Positions 18,117 to 26,501 of a stretch of 64,000 bases of DNA are shown here, piece by piece. Below the pieces are notes generated by a model, which saw nothing but the letters and a program-made list of their open reading frames with translations, was not told the origin of the DNA and did not search any database. Positions within the stretch are counted from its first letter, which is position 1. Every line of letters starts with the position of its first letter. The translations under genes were made by a program, and so were the position numbers. The DNA is from Coprobacter secundus (lineage in GTDB: Bacteria > Bacteroidota > Bacteroidia > Bacteroidales > Coprobacteraceae), in NCBI GenBank assembly GCA_000803105.1, contig JTDA01000007.1, positions 121,448 through 185,447 of the forward strand, read 5' to 3'.

Positions 18117-19289
18117 TTATTGCTTTTTACCCTCTGAATCTGACATACCTTTTTTGCTCTCAGCTTTTATGGGATGAACTTTTATTCCTGGAGATAATTT
18201 ATGATATCCTTCCGTAACAATAATATCTTTTTTGCCCAAACCACGTTCAACAACTATACGATTATCAAGCTCAGAACCAAGTTCTATAAATCGTTTTTCA
18301 ACAGTTTCATCTGAACGCATAACCCAAATGTAAGCACCACCTTTCTCAATGGAAACTGCTTTTCTGGGCACAACGACTGCATTTTCTTGTATATCGAGCA
18401 AGAGCTTTACTTTAGTAAACTGTCCAGGTAATAATTGCTGTTTGGGGTTAGGTAACTCAGCCCGAACTGAGAATGTCCCAGTTTTAGGGTCTACTTGAGG
18501 TTCTGCGAAATCTACTAATCCGGTAAAAGGATAAACAGAATTATCGGCAAGTGTGATGGTAACATTAGGTTGCCAAGAACGGGTAGTATCTTGTTCTCCC
18601 AATCGTACATTTCTTTGTTGACTACGAAGATAATCTAAAGCTGTCATACTGAAATCTACAAGAACCGTATCGCTTTTTACAACTGTTGCCAATAATGACT
18701 TTCCGTTCGGCCCTAACAGAGTCCCTATATCGGCATTTCTTTCACTGATACGCCCAGAAAATGGCGAACGTACTGTAGTATAGTCCAGTTCCAATTCTGC
18801 TTGAGCCAAATCTGCCTGGCTCATAGCAACATTAGCTTGGGCACTTTCGTAGGCAGCAATAGCATTATCCAAATCAAGCTGACTGGCAGCATTTTGTTCA
18901 TATAGAGGCTTTAAACGCTCAACATCTCTTTGGGCTTTAGCTTCTTGTGCTTCGTCCTTTTTTAATTGAGCTTTAGCTTTATCTACTTTAGCTTTGTACA
19001 GAGCAGAATTTATTATAAATAATGGTTGTCCTTTTTCCACTACCGAACCCTCATCAAAGAGCATTTTTTCAAGATATCCTTCTACACGGGCTCGAACTTC
19101 AACAAACTGCTGGGCACGGATACGACCGACGTATTCTCCGTAGATTCTTACATCATCAGTTGTTACTTTTTCTATCTCGACGACAGGACGTATATCTTCT
19201 TCTTTTTTATTATGCAAGATATACCATATTATCAACCCCGCTAATAGAATTATGGCAATAATGATTAGTGTTACTTTGTTTTTTTTCAT
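18117..19289 (-). CDS. RND efflux periplasmic adaptor, membrane-anchored (system 1)
   Basis: The 390-residue membrane fusion protein links the RND permease to the outer membrane channel. It has one N-terminal hydrophobic helix (residues 6-24) and no lipobox cysteine, so it is probably held by an uncleaved anchor. The barrel-sandwich hybrid halves are VRARVEGYLEKMLFDEGSVV and TTVRSPFSGRISERNADIG, flanking an alpha-hairpin coiled coil at about 95-155 rich in Ala, Lys and Glu. Beta-barrel and membrane-proximal domains follow, and the tail is charged (ESKKGMSDSEGKKQ). It is the first gene of the operon. A candidate -7 box lies about 145 bases upstream. No regulator gene adjoins it. Confidence 0.95.
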   Translation of the reverse strand: MKKNKVTLIIIAIILLAGLIIWYILHNKKEEDIRPVVEIEKVTTDDVRIYGEYVGRIRAQQFVEVRARVEGYLEKMLFDEGSVVEKGQPLFIINSALYKAKVDKAKAQLKKDEAQEAKAQRDVERLKPLYEQNAASQLDLDNAIAAYESAQANVAMSQADLAQAELELDYTTVRSPFSGRISERNADIGTLLGPNGKSLLATVVKSDTVLVDFSMTALDYLRSQQRNVRLGEQDTTRSWQPNVTITLADNSVYPFTGLVDFAEPQVDPKTGTFSVRAELPNPKQQLLPGQFTKVKLLLDIQENAVVVPRKAVSIEKGGAYIWVMRSDETVEKRFIELGSELDNRIVVERGLGKKDIIVTEGYHKLSPGIKVHPIKAESKKGMSDSEGKKQ

Positions 19290-19433
19290 AAAATTTTTTA
19301 CTCTGGTTAAAGTGAATACTATTCTTTCATATGCTGACAGTTATACAAAATATATGCCAGTTATGTGTTATTGATTATAGTTTACTGATAAACAACTACC
19401 TATTAATAAATGTTTATGAAACAAAATCGGCTG

Positions 19434-19441
19434 CAAATGTA
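19434..19441 (-). promoter_or_regulatory. Candidate -7 box for efflux operon 1
   Basis: Read on the minus strand the sequence is TACATTTG, an exact TAnnTTTG match. It lies 145 bases upstream of the adaptor start at 19289. No clear TTTG was found at the -33 distance, so support comes from the -7 box only. Confidence 0.4.
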
Positions 19442-19459
19442 GAAATATTTGGGGAATTT

Positions 19460-19476
19460 TGTAGAAAAAATCTACA
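19460..19476. promoter_or_regulatory. TGTAGA-N5-TCTACA dyad
   Basis: A perfect 6-bp inverted repeat with an AAAAA centre lies just upstream (minus strand) of the candidate efflux -7 box; a further TGTAGA overlaps that box at 19438-19443. It is placed where an operator would be, but a 6-bp dyad in AT-rich DNA can arise by chance. Confidence 0.3.
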
Positions 19477-19577
19477 TTGAAAGATGTATTATAATATAAA
19501 TATATGTTTCACTTTTGTAATAAATATGTATTGAATTTGTATAGCCGTTGTTCTTTTTTTGTAATTATTAACTCTCA

Positions 19578-19594
19578 ATTTTGCAGTGCAAAAT
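19578..19594. promoter_or_regulatory. 17-base palindrome upstream of the TonB receptor start
   Basis: ATTTTGCA-G-TGCAAAAT is a perfect 8-bp inverted repeat around one central base. It ends 13 bases before the chosen ATG at 19608. The position suits an operator or a leader structure covering the translation start. It resembles the TTTGCAAAT motif of the palindrome cluster at 43.9-44.4 kb only in its TTTGCA core. Confidence 0.4.
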
Positions 19595-19607
19595 ATATGT
19601 GAGTTAT

Positions 19608-22391
19608 ATGAAAAAAGAATTAAAAAGAATTATCCATTGCATTTTGTATATATTAATTTCTTATTCCTCAATTGCTGTTAATATTGAAAGAGGCAGTGTC
19701 AATGGTGTAATTACAGATAAGAAAACAAAAGAACCCCTTATGGGAGCAACAGTTCAATTGGATAACTCGCCATATGGTACTGCTGCAAATCTCAACGGAG
19801 AATATAGTATTGATAATATTAAACCAGGGATATATACAATTACAGTGCGTTATATATCATACAAAACCGTTACTCTAAATAATATAAAAGTAGAGAAAGG
19901 CAAAAAAATTCTTTTGGATATAGAAATGGAAGATGCCTCTCTTGATTTGCAAGGTGTTGTTGTAATGGCTCAACGGAGGTTGAATACCGATTTATCAGTG
20001 TTGAATACAGTAAAAAATTCATTACCGGTAATGAGTGGTATATCTCATCAGCAGATATCTAAAACGCAAGATAGTGATGCTTCTGAAGTTTTGCGTCGCA
20101 TACCGGGCATTACAATAGTAGATGATCGATTTGTCATTATCAGAGGATTAGCCCAACGATATAACAATGTATGGCTAAATAATGCAACTACTCCATCCAG
20201 TGAGGCCGATAGCCGAGCTTTTTCTTTTGATGTCCTTCCGTCCTCATTAATAGATAATATGATGGTATATAAGTCCATGTCAGCAGAGTTGCCAGCAGAC
20301 TTTACCGGTGGTTTTGTAAGCATTCTTACACAGAATACACCGGTCGATAATCAGGTTTCATTTCAATATGGTACATCATTTATCACAGGAACTACATTCT
20401 CTAATATAAGATTGCTTGACGGATATAAATGTGATTATATTGGATTTGGTGCAGGAAAAAGAAGTTTACCAACCAACACACCTTCTGATTTAAGAGTTGT
20501 TCCGATACAAGATGCTGTAGATTTTACAAAAAGGATTAATGGCAAATGGGGAATCAACTCCTTTACAGCTATACCTGACCAGAAACTTAGTTTTTCTTTA
20601 CAACACAAATTTGAGTTAGAGAATTGGAAACTGAGTAATATTTCAGCGGTAAATTACAGTACCGGTTATAATGCATATAACAATATGCAGAACAACCGTT
20701 ATCAGTCTTATCGAGATGGTGCATCCCAGTATGATAATAAATATATTGACGATGTTTATAAAAATACAACCAAATTAGGAGCTTTATTCAACTGGCTATT
20801 ATTTTCGGATAAGAACAAGTTTGAGTTTCGCAATTTCTTCAATCAGCGTGGAACTACTGCTTTAACCCAAAGAGAGGGACATGACTATTATTCTGATATA
20901 GCTGTACGTTATTGGGAATCTTTTTACACAGCACGGACAACATATTCTTCTCAACTTAGTGGAGAACATAAGCTAAAAGAAAATACAAATAAAATGGCAT
21001 GGGTTATCGGATACGCTTATACTGGATATAATGAACCGGATAGGAGAGTTATCAATTCTAAATTGAATGAGAATCGAGAAATAAATCGTTATTACGTAGA
21101 TGATGCAAAAAAATATTATCAAAAACTCCATGATAATTCTTTTTCATTGTCAGCTAATTATGAGCATAGATTTAATACATCTGAATATTTTTCTTCGGTG
21201 TTGAAAACCGGCATTTACGGTGAATACAAAGGACGAAAATTCAATGCACGCCAATTTCAGTATAATCTTTTGGGCGATGGCTATTCTCGTTATACAGATT
21301 GGGATTATTCTAATCTCTTTGATGAAAATAATATTGGTAAAGATCGTATATATCTGATCGATAAAACAGAGAAATGTGATTCCTATACATCTGACAATCT
21401 TTTGGGAGCAGCATATGTTTCTGCAGACTTCAATTACTCGGATAAGTTGAATACTAATATTGGAATTCGAGCTGAATACTATAATCTCAAAATAGATGGT
21501 TACAGTACAGACGGACTTACTCCTGTGAATATAGACCAAAAAAATATAGATATTTTTCCTTCTGTAAATATAGCATATCATTTGACTGATAAAAATCTGT
21601 TTCGTGTAGCCTACGGACGGTCAGTTAACCGGCCCGAATTTAGAGAAATTGTCCCTTATGTCTATTACAATTTTGATGTATTTGCCAATATTTCAGGTAA
21701 TATTGACCTAAAAAAAGCATACATTAATAATTATGATTTAAGATATGAATTTTACCCTACAGCAGGAGAAACTGTTTCATTCGGACTGTTTTACAAAGAT
21801 TTCAAAAACCCAATAGAACAGACATATCATGAAGCCGGCTCGGGTGTTCAGTATACTTATCACAATGCCGACCGTGCAGTATGTTACGGGATTGAACTTG
21901 ATGTAAAAAAGAATCTTTCCTTTTTAGGAATGAAAGATTTCAATTTTATTTTCAATGGAGCCTATATATATAGTCGCATCTATTTCCCAAAAGGGGCTTT
22001 TGAACGTAACCGTCCTATGCAAGGACAATCTCCTTACCTTATAAATACAGGAATGTTTTATCAAAACGATAAAGCTGGATGGTCCGCATCAATACTTTAT
22101 AATGTAATAGGCAAACGTATCGAGACTGTAGGCATACCTAAACAAAATCCGAATGATGATATTCCTGATGTTTATGAGATGCCTCGTAATATGTTAGATT
22201 TTTCTATATCGAAAAAAATAGGAAAATATGTTGAAATTAAAGGAGGTATAGTTGATTTATTAAACACAAAAATCGTATATAAACAATTTTTGAAAATTAC
22301 GGAAGAGGAAAGTACCCATACTGTTGAGCAACTTGTAAAATCATATCGTCCCGGAATGCAAATCAATTTAGGTGTATCTGTGAAGTTTTAA
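19608..22391 (+). CDS. TonB-dependent outer membrane receptor
   Basis: The protein of 927 residues (ATG 19608 chosen because MKKELKRIIHCILYILISY gives a signal peptide; the frame is open to 19581) imports a ligand across the outer membrane using TonB. Order: signal peptide, a CarboxypepD_reg-like beta-sandwich near residues 35-120 (GVITDKKTKEPLMGATVQL), a plug domain (EVLRRIPGITIVDDRFVIIR, then GLAQRYNNVWLNNA), and a 22-strand barrel ending in hydrophobic GVSVKF. It is not a SusC type: it is shorter and has no SusD partner. A beta-helix lipoprotein gene follows after 34 bases and is probably its surface partner. The ligand is unknown; metal complex, haem or peptide are all possible. Confidence 0.93.
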   Translation: MKKELKRIIHCILYILISYSSIAVNIERGSVNGVITDKKTKEPLMGATVQLDNSPYGTAANLNGEYSIDNIKPGIYTITVRYISYKTVTLNNIKVEKGKKILLDIEMEDASLDLQGVVVMAQRRLNTDLSVLNTVKNSLPVMSGISHQQISKTQDSDASEVLRRIPGITIVDDRFVIIRGLAQRYNNVWLNNATTPSSEADSRAFSFDVLPSSLIDNMMVYKSMSAELPADFTGGFVSILTQNTPVDNQVSFQYGTSFITGTTFSNIRLLDGYKCDYIGFGAGKRSLPTNTPSDLRVVPIQDAVDFTKRINGKWGINSFTAIPDQKLSFSLQHKFELENWKLSNISAVNYSTGYNAYNNMQNNRYQSYRDGASQYDNKYIDDVYKNTTKLGALFNWLLFSDKNKFEFRNFFNQRGTTALTQREGHDYYSDIAVRYWESFYTARTTYSSQLSGEHKLKENTNKMAWVIGYAYTGYNEPDRRVINSKLNENREINRYYVDDAKKYYQKLHDNSFSLSANYEHRFNTSEYFSSVLKTGIYGEYKGRKFNARQFQYNLLGDGYSRYTDWDYSNLFDENNIGKDRIYLIDKTEKCDSYTSDNLLGAAYVSADFNYSDKLNTNIGIRAEYYNLKIDGYSTDGLTPVNIDQKNIDIFPSVNIAYHLTDKNLFRVAYGRSVNRPEFREIVPYVYYNFDVFANISGNIDLKKAYINNYDLRYEFYPTAGETVSFGLFYKDFKNPIEQTYHEAGSGVQYTYHNADRAVCYGIELDVKKNLSFLGMKDFNFIFNGAYIYSRIYFPKGAFERNRPMQGQSPYLINTGMFYQNDKAGWSASILYNVIGKRIETVGIPKQNPNDDIPDVYEMPRNMLDFSISKKIGKYVEIKGGIVDLLNTKIVYKQFLKITEEESTHTVEQLVKSYRPGMQINLGVSVKF

Positions 22392-22425
22392 TAACCCAAT
22401 ATATTATTAATCAAATTAGTTTTTT

Positions 22426-23793
22426 ATGAAAAAGATTTTTTTTCAATTGGCTTCGATAGCCGTGATTTTTTTATCGATGTTATTTACATCTTGTAGCAAC
22501 GATGACAATAACGATGAGCCTCAACCGGCAATCGGCTCTACTCATTATGATGAGATTCTCGAAGGAGAAATTATTGGAGAAAAAACTTTAGATGCCAATA
22601 AAGTCTATCTTTTGAGAGGCTTTGTTTATGTGTATACGCCTGACGTAAATAATCCCTCGGTTTTGACTATTCCTGCAGGTACTGTAATTAAAGGAGAAAA
22701 AGCTACAAAAGGCGCATTAATTATTGAACCGGGTTCTAAAATCATAGCTAAGGGTACAGTCGATAAACCCATTGTATTCACTTCTGATCAACCTGCTGGA
22801 CAGAGAAATTATGGAGATTGGGGAGGCCTTATCCTTTGTGGAAATGCTCGTGTCAATTCAAACAGACCGCAAATAGAGGGAGGACCTCGTACAATTTACG
22901 GAGGAACTAATGATGAAGATAATTCTGGCACATTACAATATGTGCGTATCGAGTTCCCTGGATACCCATTGCGCCCTAACCAGGAAATTAATGGCCTTAC
23001 ACTGGGAGCAGTAGGAAAAAACACAATTATAGATCATATACAGGTCTCTTATTGTGGAGATGATTCATATGAATGGTTTGGTGGTAACGTAAATTGTAAA
23101 TATCTTATTGCTTATAAGGGATGGGATGATGAGTTTGATACAGATAATGGCTTCAGTGGTAAATTACAATTTTTATTGGGTATACGCGATCCAAAATTTG
23201 CAGATACATCAAAGTCTAATGGATTTGAGTCAGATAATGATGCTTCAGGTTCTACTAATATGCCACTGACTACTCCTGTATTCTCTAATGTGACACTTAT
23301 AGGCCCATTTTATGGAAACTCTTCATCAAAAACAGAAAATGATATATTGTATAATACTACGGATAATGTCAATGGAGCTAAGGGTGGTCAGTTCCAAGCT
23401 GCTATGCATATACGACGTAATTCGTCATTAAAAGTATATAATTCAATATTTACAGGCTGGCCTTATGGTTTATATTTACAAAATGCAAATACCGGGGCAA
23501 CAGTGAAGAATTGTATTTTTGCTGGAATGTGGAAAAACTTCATGGATGTAACCAGTCAAAAATATTTCGAAACTGCATCTTTGGGGAACACTATGTATGA
23601 CTCCTCTAATGAAATAATTACTCAAAATGCAGATTTTATGTCGGTAGATAAGACAAAGATTGGAAACGCATCTTTTGACGACCCTGAATTAGTAGAAGGG
23701 TTTGATAAGGTTAGCTATAAAGGAGCCTTTGATGGAATTAACGACTGGACGGCTGGGTGGACCAATTTTGATCCTCAAAATACCGAATATTGA
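22426..23793 (+). CDS. Beta-helix surface lipoprotein, partner of the TonB receptor
   Basis: The 455-residue product has a lipoprotein signal, MKKIFFQLASIAVIFLSMLF followed by TSC, and an acidic stretch SNDDNNDE right after the cysteine, the kind of signal linked in Bacteroidota to lipoprotein export to the cell surface. The rest looks like a right-handed parallel beta-helix: repeated short strands such as LTIPAGTVIKGEKATKGALI, IIEPGSKIIAKGTVDKPIVF and NVTLIGPFYGNSS. Acidic, Asp/Asn-rich loops (DDEFDTDNGFSG, FESDNDASGSTN) could bind a metal. It follows the TonB receptor by 34 bases, so the pair probably forms one uptake system. No enzyme motif is recognised. Such proteins are sometimes named multidrug transporter in databases, which the sequence does not support. 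Confidence 0.8.
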   Translation: MKKIFFQLASIAVIFLSMLFTSCSNDDNNDEPQPAIGSTHYDEILEGEIIGEKTLDANKVYLLRGFVYVYTPDVNNPSVLTIPAGTVIKGEKATKGALIIEPGSKIIAKGTVDKPIVFTSDQPAGQRNYGDWGGLILCGNARVNSNRPQIEGGPRTIYGGTNDEDNSGTLQYVRIEFPGYPLRPNQEINGLTLGAVGKNTIIDHIQVSYCGDDSYEWFGGNVNCKYLIAYKGWDDEFDTDNGFSGKLQFLLGIRDPKFADTSKSNGFESDNDASGSTNMPLTTPVFSNVTLIGPFYGNSSSKTENDILYNTTDNVNGAKGGQFQAAMHIRRNSSLKVYNSIFTGWPYGLYLQNANTGATVKNCIFAGMWKNFMDVTSQKYFETASLGNTMYDSSNEIITQNADFMSVDKTKIGNASFDDPELVEGFDKVSYKGAFDGINDWTAGWTNFDPQNTEY

Positions 23794-23864
23794 TTTATCT
23801 TCATGTAATTAAACTAAAATATACCTTCATGTATAAATACATGAGGGTATTAAATTTTATAAGA

Positions 23865-24332
23865 ATGACAAAAAAATTGACATTTATATTGTTCCTTCTG
23901 TTATATTCATATCAGATATTTTCGCAACAACTGGTATTACACAATGGATATTATTATACAGATAATACACAAAGTACTTTATATACAGGGCCATATACAG
24001 AGATATATCCTTCAGGAGCGTTGAAATTGGAAATGTTTATTAAAAATGGATTGCCTGATGGCATATATGTTGTATACTTTGAAAGTGGAAAAATAGAAGA
24101 AGTCCGTTCGTATTATGAAGGAAAATTTCATGGAACTTGGAGAACATACGACAAAAATGGAATTCTAATTGCTGAAGCCCATTATAACAAAGGTAAAAAA
24201 AATGGGATATGGCGTATTTGGGATGATAACGGAATATTAAGATATGAAATGAGATATAAAGAAGGACGTAAAACTGGTTTTTGGTATATGTGGAATGAAA
24301 GAGGGAAATTAATATCGGAAAAAAAATATTAA
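23865..24332 (+). CDS. Exported YwqK/MORN_2-repeat protein
   Basis: From ATG 23865 the product is 155 residues with a signal peptide (MTKKLTFILFLLLYSYQIFS, then QQ). The frame is open back to 23790, but that start overlaps the lipoprotein gene end and would bury the signal. The mature part is about four repeats of 23-25 residues with the pattern G-x-W/Y-x-x-Y/W-x-x-x-G-x-L/I-x-x-E, for example GKFHGTWRTYDKNGILIAEA and GKKNGIWRIWDDNGILRYEM. This is the MORN_2 repeat of YwqK proteins. YwqK proteins are called antitoxins in some annotations; here the protein is exported and has no toxin beside it, so that label is unsupported. It may be the third gene of the TonB receptor operon. Confidence 0.8.
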   Translation: MTKKLTFILFLLLYSYQIFSQQLVLHNGYYYTDNTQSTLYTGPYTEIYPSGALKLEMFIKNGLPDGIYVVYFESGKIEEVRSYYEGKFHGTWRTYDKNGILIAEAHYNKGKKNGIWRIWDDNGILRYEMRYKEGRKTGFWYMWNERGKLISEKKY

Positions 24333-24529
24333 CAAAGATATTTAATAACATAATCAATTTTTAAATCCACTGTAATAAAATCGTAATAGAGATTTTATTA
24401 TTTTGTATTTGTAAAAATACTTTCTAAATAATACAATCTTTATAAATTGTAGAATTTAATACCAATTGATCTCCGAACACATTGTTTTTTAAATGCAATG
24501 TTATTCATTAAAAAGAATCTGTTACATAG

Positions 24530-24560
24530 AAAAGCCGATGTCGGGAGGCATCGGCTTTTT
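24530..24560. terminator. Bidirectional intrinsic terminator
   Basis: AAAAGCCGATG (24530-24540), the loop TCGGGAGG and CATCGGCTTTTT (24549-24560) form an 11-bp perfect stem with a T-run on both strands. It lies between the convergent YwqK-repeat gene and asnB and can end both transcripts. Confidence 0.9.
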
Positions 24561-24579
24561 GTATATTTTGAGCCGTTTT

Positions 24580-26244
24580 TTAATAACTTTTTACATGAAC
24601 ATTTTTGATGGCGCGCCCCGAAGGATCATTCATGTTTTTAAAAGACTCATCCCAAGATAATGCTTCAGCTGTACTACAGGCAATAGAAGGTACAGAAGGA
24701 ACAGTAAGCGCTGCAGTGTTTGAAGGAAAATGTTCTTCAAAAATAGTTCGATAATAATATTCCTCTTTATTTTGGGGAGTATTTAAAGGAAAACGCTCAG
24801 AGGCGTGAGACATATCTTCATCCGATATTTTTTCTGAAGTAATTTTTTTTAGAGTATCAATCCAACTATATCCAACACCATCAGAAAATTGTTCTTTTTG
24901 TCTCCAAACGATATTCTTTGGAAGCATATTTTCAAAAGTTTTGCGAATTATCCACTTCTCTATTTTTCCATCTTTTACCATTTTTGCCTCAGGGTTTATC
25001 CGCATAGCTATATCTAAAAATTCTTTGTCGAGAAATGGAACTCTACCTTCTACACCCCAAGCTGCTAATGACTTGTTTGCTCTTAAACAATCATAAAGAT
25101 GTAGCTTACTCAATTTTCGAACGGTTTCTTCATGAAAAGATTTTGCATCCGGAGCTTTATGGAAGTACAAATAACCTCCAAATATTTCATCGGCCCCTTC
25201 TCCCGAAAGGACCATTTTGATACCCATTGATTTGATTACTCTTGCTAATAAATACATGGGAGTAGAAGCTCTGACGGTAGTTACATCATAAGTTTCAATG
25301 TAATATATAACATCTCGTATAGCGTCTAATCCTTCCTGTATAGTATAATTGATTTCGTGGTGTACTGAGCCAATATAGTCAGCTACTTCTTTAGCAGCTT
25401 TCAGGTCCGGAGCACCTTTAAGTCCTATAGCAAAAGAATGTAATTGTGGCCACCAAGCATCAGATTTGTTATCTGTTTCAATACGTTTGGATGCATATTT
25501 TTTAGCAATAGCTGAAATTATAGAGGAATCCAAACCTCCAGATAATAAAACTCCATAAGGAACATCTGACATAAGCTGCCTTTTTACAGCATTCTCTAAA
25601 GCTTCGTGTAACTCATTTATATCTACTGCATTATTTTTTATATTCTCATATTTTTCCCAATCACGAGTATACCATTTTTGCAATTGTCTTTCCTTACTAT
25701 ACCAATAATGTCCAGGAGGAAAAATTTCGATATGGTTGCATATTCCTTCTAATGCTTTTAATTCCGAAGCAATATAGAATTGTTTGCTACTGTCCCAACC
25801 CATATATAGAGGAATGACACCGATAGGGTCCCTGGCTATCAGGTAACAATCATTTTCTTCATCATATAATGCAAATGCAAAAATGCCGTTTATATCTTCA
25901 AGAAAATTGATTCCTTTTTTCTTATATAAGGCTAATATTACTTCACAGTCAGATCCCGTAAGAAATTCATACTCATTTTTCATTTCATTTCTGATTTCTC
26001 TGTGATTATATATTTCGCCATTTACTGATAATATAAGCTTTTCATCCTTACTTTTTAATGGTTGCCCCCCAGACTCTGGATCCACTATTGATAAACGTTC
26101 ATGAGCTAAAATAGCTTTATTGTTGCAATAAATTCCAGACCAATCAGGCCCTCTATGCCTGATTTTTTTTGCCATTTTTAAAACTTTGCCTCTCATCTGT
26201 TGAGGGTCTTCACTTAAATCAAATACTCCAACTATTCCACACAT
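24580..26244 (-). CDS. asnB: Asparagine synthetase B, glutamine-hydrolysing
   Basis: The ATG at 26244 puts the catalytic cysteine at position 2 (MCGIVGVFDLS), as the family requires; a TTG two codons upstream is not credible. The 554-residue protein has an N-terminal Ntn glutaminase domain (RHRGPDWSG, NGEIYNHREIR) and a C-terminal synthetase domain with the ATP pyrophosphatase loop LLSGGLDSSIISAIAKKY. It makes asparagine from aspartate, ATP and glutamine. Length matches the E. coli AsnB type. It is a single gene, with its own candidate -7 box 45 bases upstream and a terminator 20 bases downstream. It adds another glutamine consumer to those at the left of the window. Confidence 0.97.
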   Translation of the reverse strand: MCGIVGVFDLSEDPQQMRGKVLKMAKKIRHRGPDWSGIYCNNKAILAHERLSIVDPESGGQPLKSKDEKLILSVNGEIYNHREIRNEMKNEYEFLTGSDCEVILALYKKKGINFLEDINGIFAFALYDEENDCYLIARDPIGVIPLYMGWDSSKQFYIASELKALEGICNHIEIFPPGHYWYSKERQLQKWYTRDWEKYENIKNNAVDINELHEALENAVKRQLMSDVPYGVLLSGGLDSSIISAIAKKYASKRIETDNKSDAWWPQLHSFAIGLKGAPDLKAAKEVADYIGSVHHEINYTIQEGLDAIRDVIYYIETYDVTTVRASTPMYLLARVIKSMGIKMVLSGEGADEIFGGYLYFHKAPDAKSFHEETVRKLSKLHLYDCLRANKSLAAWGVEGRVPFLDKEFLDIAMRINPEAKMVKDGKIEKWIIRKTFENMLPKNIVWRQKEQFSDGVGYSWIDTLKKITSEKISDEDMSHASERFPLNTPQNKEEYYYRTIFEEHFPSNTAALTVPSVPSIACSTAEALSWDESFKNMNDPSGRAIKNVHVKSY

Positions 26245-26288
26245 AATCAATATTATTTTAAATATTATTATTTCATATCTTGTTTCTG

Positions 26289-26296
26289 CAAAGATA
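26289..26296 (-). promoter_or_regulatory. Candidate -7 box for asnB
   Basis: On the minus strand this reads TATCTTTG, an exact TAnnTTTG match, about 45 bases before the asnB ATG. No clear -33 TTTG is seen. Confidence 0.5.
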
Positions 26297-26469
26297 TAAA
26301 ATAATTTTTATCATAATGATTTTATAAAATTATTTTTACTATCATATTTCTATTATATTATTATTCTAATAAGAAATATGAAAACATATAACTTTATAAA
26401 CTATCATTAAGATATTATTACCTTAACGCTTTTTTTATTAGATTTGTATAGTTATAGGGATAGCTTTAC

Positions 26470-26477
26470 TATATTTG
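26470..26477 (+). promoter_or_regulatory. Candidate -7 box for the thioredoxin-like lipoprotein
   Basis: TATATTTG matches TAnnTTTG and lies 24 bases before the ATG at 26502. A TTTG at 26443-26446 is 23 bases upstream, slightly more than the usual 19-21. Confidence 0.5.
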
Positions 26478-26501
26478 TAAGAAAAGTAGAGAATCAGAGT
26501 T

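Larger units (their letters stand above)
19290..19607. other. Divergent control region between efflux system 1 and the TonB receptor
   Basis: These 318 non-coding bases separate two divergent operons. They hold a candidate minus-strand -7 box (19434-19441), a TGTAGA/TCTACA dyad (19460-19476) with another TGTAGA at 19438-19443, and a 17-base palindrome close to the TonB receptor start (19578-19594). No convincing TAnnTTTG box was found for the plus-strand operon. Confidence 0.6.

Noticed and set aside
22426..23793. The lipoprotein as a multidrug transporter
   Set aside because: It has a lipoprotein signal and beta-helix repeats and no membrane helices beyond the signal.
23865..24332. YwqK-repeat protein as the antitoxin of a toxin-antitoxin pair
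   Set aside because: It has a signal peptide and no small toxin gene next to it; the label comes only from family naming.
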